NCBI GenBank assembly: GCA_012727895.1
Contig: JAAYGG010000039.1
Location: 1-39,864, forward strand
DNA from: Bacillota bacterium
Lineage (GTDB): Bacteria > Bacillota > UBA4882 > UBA10575
Direction of reading: 5' to 3'
DNA length: 39,864 nt
Within the stretch, counting starts at the first letter, position 1, and every line of letters starts with the position of its first letter. The position numbers and the translations under genes were made by a program. Below, in pieces: positions 39,814 through 39,864 of the stretch. The notes beneath the pieces are model-generated. The model was not told the DNA's origin, did no database searches, and saw only the letters and a list, made by a program, of their open reading frames with translations.

Positions 39814-39864
39814 ATGGATCTAATTCGTTTAGTAGAAGAGAAAATCCTTTCGGTAGTGAACGAA
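39814..39864 (+). CDS. 5' end of an unidentified gene (possibly a transposase)
   Basis: Seventeen codons, MDLIRLVEEKILSVVNE, run open to the window end. AAGGAGG lies 13 bases upstream. The fragment is too short to name. The preceding inverted repeat and the toxin-antitoxin neighbourhood suggest a mobile element, but this is only a guess. Confidence 0.4.
   Translation, partial: MDLIRLVEEKILSVVNE

Overview
The window comes from a GC-rich Firmicutes (Clostridia-like) chromosome. Evidence for this is the family content: an EndoAI/EndoA (mazEF) pair, an acpS-nnr-alr block, a glmS-type ribozyme, c-di-GMP riboswitches of both classes, SLH/CsaB cell-surface genes and GluRS/PcrA of Gram-positive type. 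Several genes hint that the cell has two membranes: a large beta-barrel protein (19884-22559), a small SLH/coiled-coil protein with a hydrophobic C-terminus (28632-29165), and an AMIN-domain amidase (33490-35442). That is an inference; no LPS or BAM genes are in view.

Layout. 1-202: leader-distal end of a CRISPR array, a terminator and a stray degenerate repeat. 261-5006: nitroreductase, a TtcA-like PP-loop enzyme, and a three-gene minus-strand operon of the 2-hydroxyacyl-CoA dehydratase activase family. 5515-9659: ndoAI-ndoA, gltX, a DJ-1/PfpI protein and glmM. 9745-10768: a glmS self-cleaving ribozyme placed in front of nagB (not glmS), directly after glmM. 10787-12434: divergent pair of an unknown gene and a CDF metal exporter whose leader looks like an attenuator. 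12560-16406: cheR, acpS, nnr and alr.

16396-22559 is the most unusual part. A strong promoter plus a class II c-di-GMP riboswitch precede three small secreted beta-rich subunits and a PapD/WxLIP-like chaperone candidate. A second strong promoter plus a class I c-di-GMP riboswitch precede a fourth subunit of the same family. Tail-to-tail with these lies a gene for a signal-peptide-bearing protein with N-terminal Ig-like domains, a predicted outer-membrane beta-barrel and two C-terminal SdrD-B-like domains, which could act as an usher-like exporter. Together they read as a c-di-GMP-switched surface-appendage system resembling, but not clearly identical to, chaperone-usher pathways.

22780-28498: lipoprotein, a large imperfect palindrome, then a glycan cassette (O-antigen-ligase-like, CsaB, WecG/TagA) bracketed by 52-bp inverted repeats, then a YitT protein. 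28632-38592: SLH protein, hisD-hisB, pcrA, an AMIN/Amidase_3 protein, an orphan GlmL/MutL-like ATPase, rph, an XTP/dITP pyrophosphatase and tRNA-Pro(UGG). 38758-39864: AT-richer accessory end with a HepT-MntA toxin-antitoxin pair and the first codons of a further gene preceded by an 11-bp inverted repeat.
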